Below are positions 61,857 through 64,000 of a stretch of DNA of 64,000 nucleotides, one piece after another; position 1 is the first letter of the stretch, and every line of letters begins with the position of its first letter. The position numbers were made by a program, and so were the translations under genes. Source of the DNA: Comamonadaceae bacterium PBBC2 (GTDB lineage: Bacteria > Pseudomonadota > Gammaproteobacteria > Burkholderiales > Burkholderiaceae_C); assembly GCA_002255935.1 (NCBI GenBank), contig NKIO01000008.1:1-64000 (forward strand), read 5' to 3'. Under the pieces are notes generated by a model that saw only the letters and a list, made by a program, of their open reading frames with translations, searched no databases and was not told the DNA's origin.

Positions 61857-61910
61857 GGATTCAGGAATGAAATAAAGAGGTGGCGTGGTTGACTGCGCTG
61901 TGCATGGTGC

Positions 61911-62762
61911 TTACTTCACAGCGCCCACAGTCAAGCCAGAAATGAGTTGCTTGGAAGAAATCACAAACAGGACGATCAGCGGCAAGGTGGCAATCGCAGA
62001 GCCCGTCATCAGCGCGCCCCATTCGGTATCCACCGGGCTTTGCAGACTGCGCAGCGCCAGGGGCAGCGTGTACATATCGGGTGAACGCATCACAATCAGC
62101 GGCCCGATGAAGTTGTTCCACGAGGCAATGAAAGTGATTAGGCCCAGTGTGCCCAGCGCGGGTTTGAGCAGCGGCAACACGATGCGCCAGTAAATGCCCA
62201 GCTCGCTGCAGCCGTCCATGCGCGCGGCCTCCACCAGCTCACGCGGGATGGACGAGCTGACAAACTGTCGCATCAGGAAGATGCCAAAAGCACTGGCAGC
62301 GCCGGGGATGTACAGCGCCCGCGGCTGGTCGATCCAGCCCAGGATGTCCATGATCATGAAAGTCGGGATCATGTTCATGAAGGACGGCAACAGCATGGTG
62401 CCCATCACCAGCCCAAAGAAGGCGTTTTTGAAGCGGAAATCAAACATCGCAAATGCGTAGCCGCCCATGGAGCAAAACAGCAGCGTGAGCGCGGTAGACG
62501 CCAAAGCCACATAGACGCTCCAGCCCAGGTTGCGCCAGAACGGAATCTTCTTGGTCAGGATGGCCAGGTTGTTGAAGAAGTCATCGCCAAAAAACATGGG
62601 AGGCGGCAGGCTAAAGATCTCAGTGCGCGATTGCGTGGCAAACACAAACATGAAATAGAAAGGCGCCAGCATGAACAGCATGCCGATTCCCACCACACAG
62701 TAAGCAGCCCAGGGGGCCAAACGATCAGTTTTCATAAAGGGTGTGTGGTGATCATTGGCCAC
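61911..62762 (-). CDS. Carbohydrate ABC transporter permease (MalG/CUT1 type)
   Basis: A 283-residue membrane protein with six predicted helices. The cytoplasmic EAA motif is EAARMDGCSELGIYWRIVLP, followed by ALMTGSAIATLPLIVLFV and the family C-terminus KQLISGLTVGAVK. Its start overlaps the upstream permease stop by 11 bases. Partner of the MalF-type permease. Confidence 0.93.
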   Translation of the reverse strand: MANDHHTPFMKTDRLAPWAAYCVVGIGMLFMLAPFYFMFVFATQSRTEIFSLPPPMFFGDDFFNNLAILTKKIPFWRNLGWSVYVALASTALTLLFCSMGGYAFAMFDFRFKNAFFGLVMGTMLLPSFMNMIPTFMIMDILGWIDQPRALYIPGAASAFGIFLMRQFVSSSIPRELVEAARMDGCSELGIYWRIVLPLLKPALGTLGLITFIASWNNFIGPLIVMRSPDMYTLPLALRSLQSPVDTEWGALMTGSAIATLPLIVLFVISSKQLISGLTVGAVK

Positions 62763-63672
62763 GCTGGCGGAAGGCGCGATTGGTGACCCAGGTCAGCACA
62801 GCCACAACCACAAACAACAACCACGACATGGCGCTGGCAGCCCCAAAATCATTGAAAGCAAAGGCCATGCGGTACATGTACACCGCTGTCGTCATGCCCG
62901 CCTGGTCTGAGCCACCATTGCCCTGCGTCAAGATGAAAGGCTCTTCAAATAATTGGAGCCCACCTATGACGCTCAAGGTTATGCCGAAGAACATCATGGG
63001 CTTGAGGCTAGGCAGTGTGATGTACCAAAATTTCTGGAAGCGCCCCGCTCCGTCCATGGTGGCGGCTTCGTAGATATCGGGCGGTATGGTTTGCAGAGCC
63101 GCCAGATAGAGCACCAGGTTAAAGCCCACGTAGCGCCAGAACACAATCAGCGCAATGGCCGGCTTGATGTTGTCGGGTTGGTTCAGCCAATCGATGGGGG
63201 CTGCCGGGAAAAACCAGCCGATAACCGGCGTGTGGTGCAGCATCTGTAGCGCCACATTGATCAGGCCAAAGTCAGTCGAAAACAGCGAACTGAACAGGAT
63301 CGCAATCGCCACCGACGAGGTGATGTAGGGCATGAAATACGCCCCCACCACCCCATTGCGAGCGCGCCGGAACGAGGAATGGATGAAGTACGCCAGCGGA
63401 ATGGCGACCAGATGCTGCGGCACGCCGGACACCAAGGCCAACCAGGCCGTGTTTTTCAGGGATTTCCAGAACCATTCATCGCGCAAGGCAAAGGCAAAGT
63501 TGTCCAGGCCGACAAAACTCATGGCTTCCAGGCCGCTGGTGGGCTCCCAGCTCTGGAACGCCAGGTACATCGAGAAACCCAGCGGGAACACACCAAAGAC
63601 GAGAAACAGGATCACAAACGGACTCAGCAGCACGTAGGGCGTCCAGGTCGGTGACAGGCGGAACAATTTCAT
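62752..63672 (-). CDS. Carbohydrate ABC transporter permease (MalF/CUT1 type)
   Basis: A 306-residue membrane protein with six predicted helices. EAA motif: YEAATMDGAGRFQKFWYITL. The N-terminal LFRLSPTWTPYVLLSPFVIL and the late MYRMAFAFNDFGAASAMSWL are typical. First gene of the minus-strand operon, 89 bases downstream of the predicted transcription start; its ribosome site is weak. Works with the MalG-type permease and the ATPase. Confidence 0.93.
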   Translation of the reverse strand: MKLFRLSPTWTPYVLLSPFVILFLVFGVFPLGFSMYLAFQSWEPTSGLEAMSFVGLDNFAFALRDEWFWKSLKNTAWLALVSGVPQHLVAIPLAYFIHSSFRRARNGVVGAYFMPYITSSVAIAILFSSLFSTDFGLINVALQMLHHTPVIGWFFPAAPIDWLNQPDNIKPAIALIVFWRYVGFNLVLYLAALQTIPPDIYEAATMDGAGRFQKFWYITLPSLKPMMFFGITLSVIGGLQLFEEPFILTQGNGGSDQAGMTTAVYMYRMAFAFNDFGAASAMSWLLFVVVAVLTWVTNRAFRQRGQ

Positions 63673-63752
63673 GGTGGCGCGTCGTTGGAGTTAGCGGTAG
63701 GCCTAATTTTGGGGGCCACGGTGGCCGTTCTGAAATTCTGTTGCACCCAGTA

Positions 63753-63796
63753 TGAAAGCGCTTTCAGAATGTATCAGGGCAAAATCTCAATGTCAA
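63753..63796 (-). promoter_or_regulatory. Promoter and LacI-type operator of the ABC/GH operon
   Basis: On the minus strand TTGACA (63791-63796) and TACATT (63768-63773) are 17 bases apart, a good sigma-70 promoter. One base downstream of the -10 lies the perfect palindrome TGAAAGCGCTTTCA (63753-63766), covering the expected start point. It is identical to the operator at 47038-47051. A LacI-family repressor bound here should block initiation. An imperfect GGCCAC/GTGGCC hairpin (63714-63726) lies in the leader. Confidence 0.82.
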
Positions 63797-63855
63797 CTAA
63801 GGGTATCTACCCGGTAGGCCTAGCGGGGCATGAACCCTGGCAAAGCGCGCGGGCT

Positions 63856-64000
63856 TTAGTGCGCGACGGATGCCACGAGTGCGCGCGTAGACGAACGGGC
63901 AATCAGCCGGGGTTCAGGCAATTTAGCCGTAGGTGTTTGGCCCGAAAGAAGCTCTAACAAAGAGATGGCGGCCAAGCGGCCGAGCTCATGCGAAGCCTGG
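63856..64000 (-). CDS. LacI-family transcriptional repressor, C-terminal end (cut by window edge)
   Basis: The minus-strand frame entering from the right edge and ending at TAA (63856-63858) encodes 47 residues: ASHELGRLAAISLLELLSG, then QTPTAKLPEPRLIARSSTRA and LVASVAH. ELGRLAA..LLELL.G......L.P.LI.R.ST is the typical last helix and strand of LacI/GalR repressors. The DNA-binding domain is outside the window. It lies upstream of, and in the same direction as, the ABC/GH operon and is the likely binder of the two TGAAAGCGCTTTCA sites. Confidence 0.85.
   Translation of the reverse strand, partial: QASHELGRLAAISLLELLSGQTPTAKLPEPRLIARSSTRALVASVAH

Noticed and set aside
1-64000. Search by eye for CRISPR arrays, tRNA/rRNA genes and phage genes
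   Set aside because: No regularly spaced repeats, no cloverleaf-like sequences with a TTC-box, and no phage structural or integrase genes were recognised. Short RNAs could have been missed.

Overview
The window reads as chromosome of a betaproteobacterium of the Comamonadaceae type (Rhodoferax/Polaromonas-like). This is inferred from the high GC content, a pil/chp chemosensory cluster, a second stand-alone IF-1 gene, a Burkholderiales-type porin, and many muropeptide-recycling genes. No tRNA, rRNA or CRISPR array was recognised. A ~60-bp dispersed intergenic repeat with core GCTGCTCCCGCACTATCCA occurs seven times.

Region 1 (1-7.7 kb) is accessory DNA. It holds the 3' end of an IS66-type element, a Fic protein, a ParE-type toxin with a non-canonical partner, an orphan HigA-like antitoxin, a DUF6680 protein, two overlapping genes for secreted proteins of unknown function, and a DUF433/DUF5615 toxin-antitoxin remnant whose toxin is internally deleted. 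Two decayed copies of the 3' end of dacB (4.6 and 7.1 kb) lie in front of the intact dacB (7.69-9.18 kb), as if modules had been stacked repeatedly at that gene end.

Region 2 (7.7-25.2 kb) is rich in peptidoglycan and D-amino-acid functions. It has dacB (PBP4), a D-amino-acid dehydrogenase, a PBP-like serine hydrolase without a signal peptide, a peptide-binding protein, a LysR regulator, a VanX/DdpX dipeptidase, a nitroreductase, a TonB receptor, a NagX-like acetyltransferase, and an operon of YkuD-like enzyme, class-C serine hydrolase, AmpG-like permease and AmiD-like lipoprotein amidase. A VanY-like carboxypeptidase (32.6 kb) and another serine hydrolase (34.8 kb) extend the theme.

Region 3 (25.2-46.9 kb) is mostly housekeeping and signalling: a pilH-pilI-pilJ-chpA cluster plus an extra response regulator, a diguanylate cyclase, an AraC regulator, a porin, a TPR/GT41 glycosyltransferase, a FecR/DUF6600 protein, a cold-shock-like second infA, a LytS/LytT-type two-component pair, an RDD membrane protein and a DUF2807 protein.

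Region 4 (47-64 kb) is a beta-glucan (laminarin-like) utilisation locus. A plus-strand unit encodes a TonB receptor, two flavin-dependent tryptophan-halogenase-like proteins enclosing a SapC-like and a cupin/JmjC-like protein, a sugar-binding protein, a GH16 lipoprotein and a polysaccharide deacetylase. A converging minus-strand operon encodes two sugar permeases, GH1, the ABC ATPase and GH30. Both units carry the same 14-bp palindrome TGAAAGCGCTTTCA at their promoters, and the 3' end of a LacI-family repressor gene closes the window. The simplest model is extracellular GH16 cleavage, TonB-dependent import, ABC uptake and cytoplasmic GH1/GH30 hydrolysis under one LacI repressor. The halogenase/SapC/cupin proteins would be accessories of unknown biochemical role.
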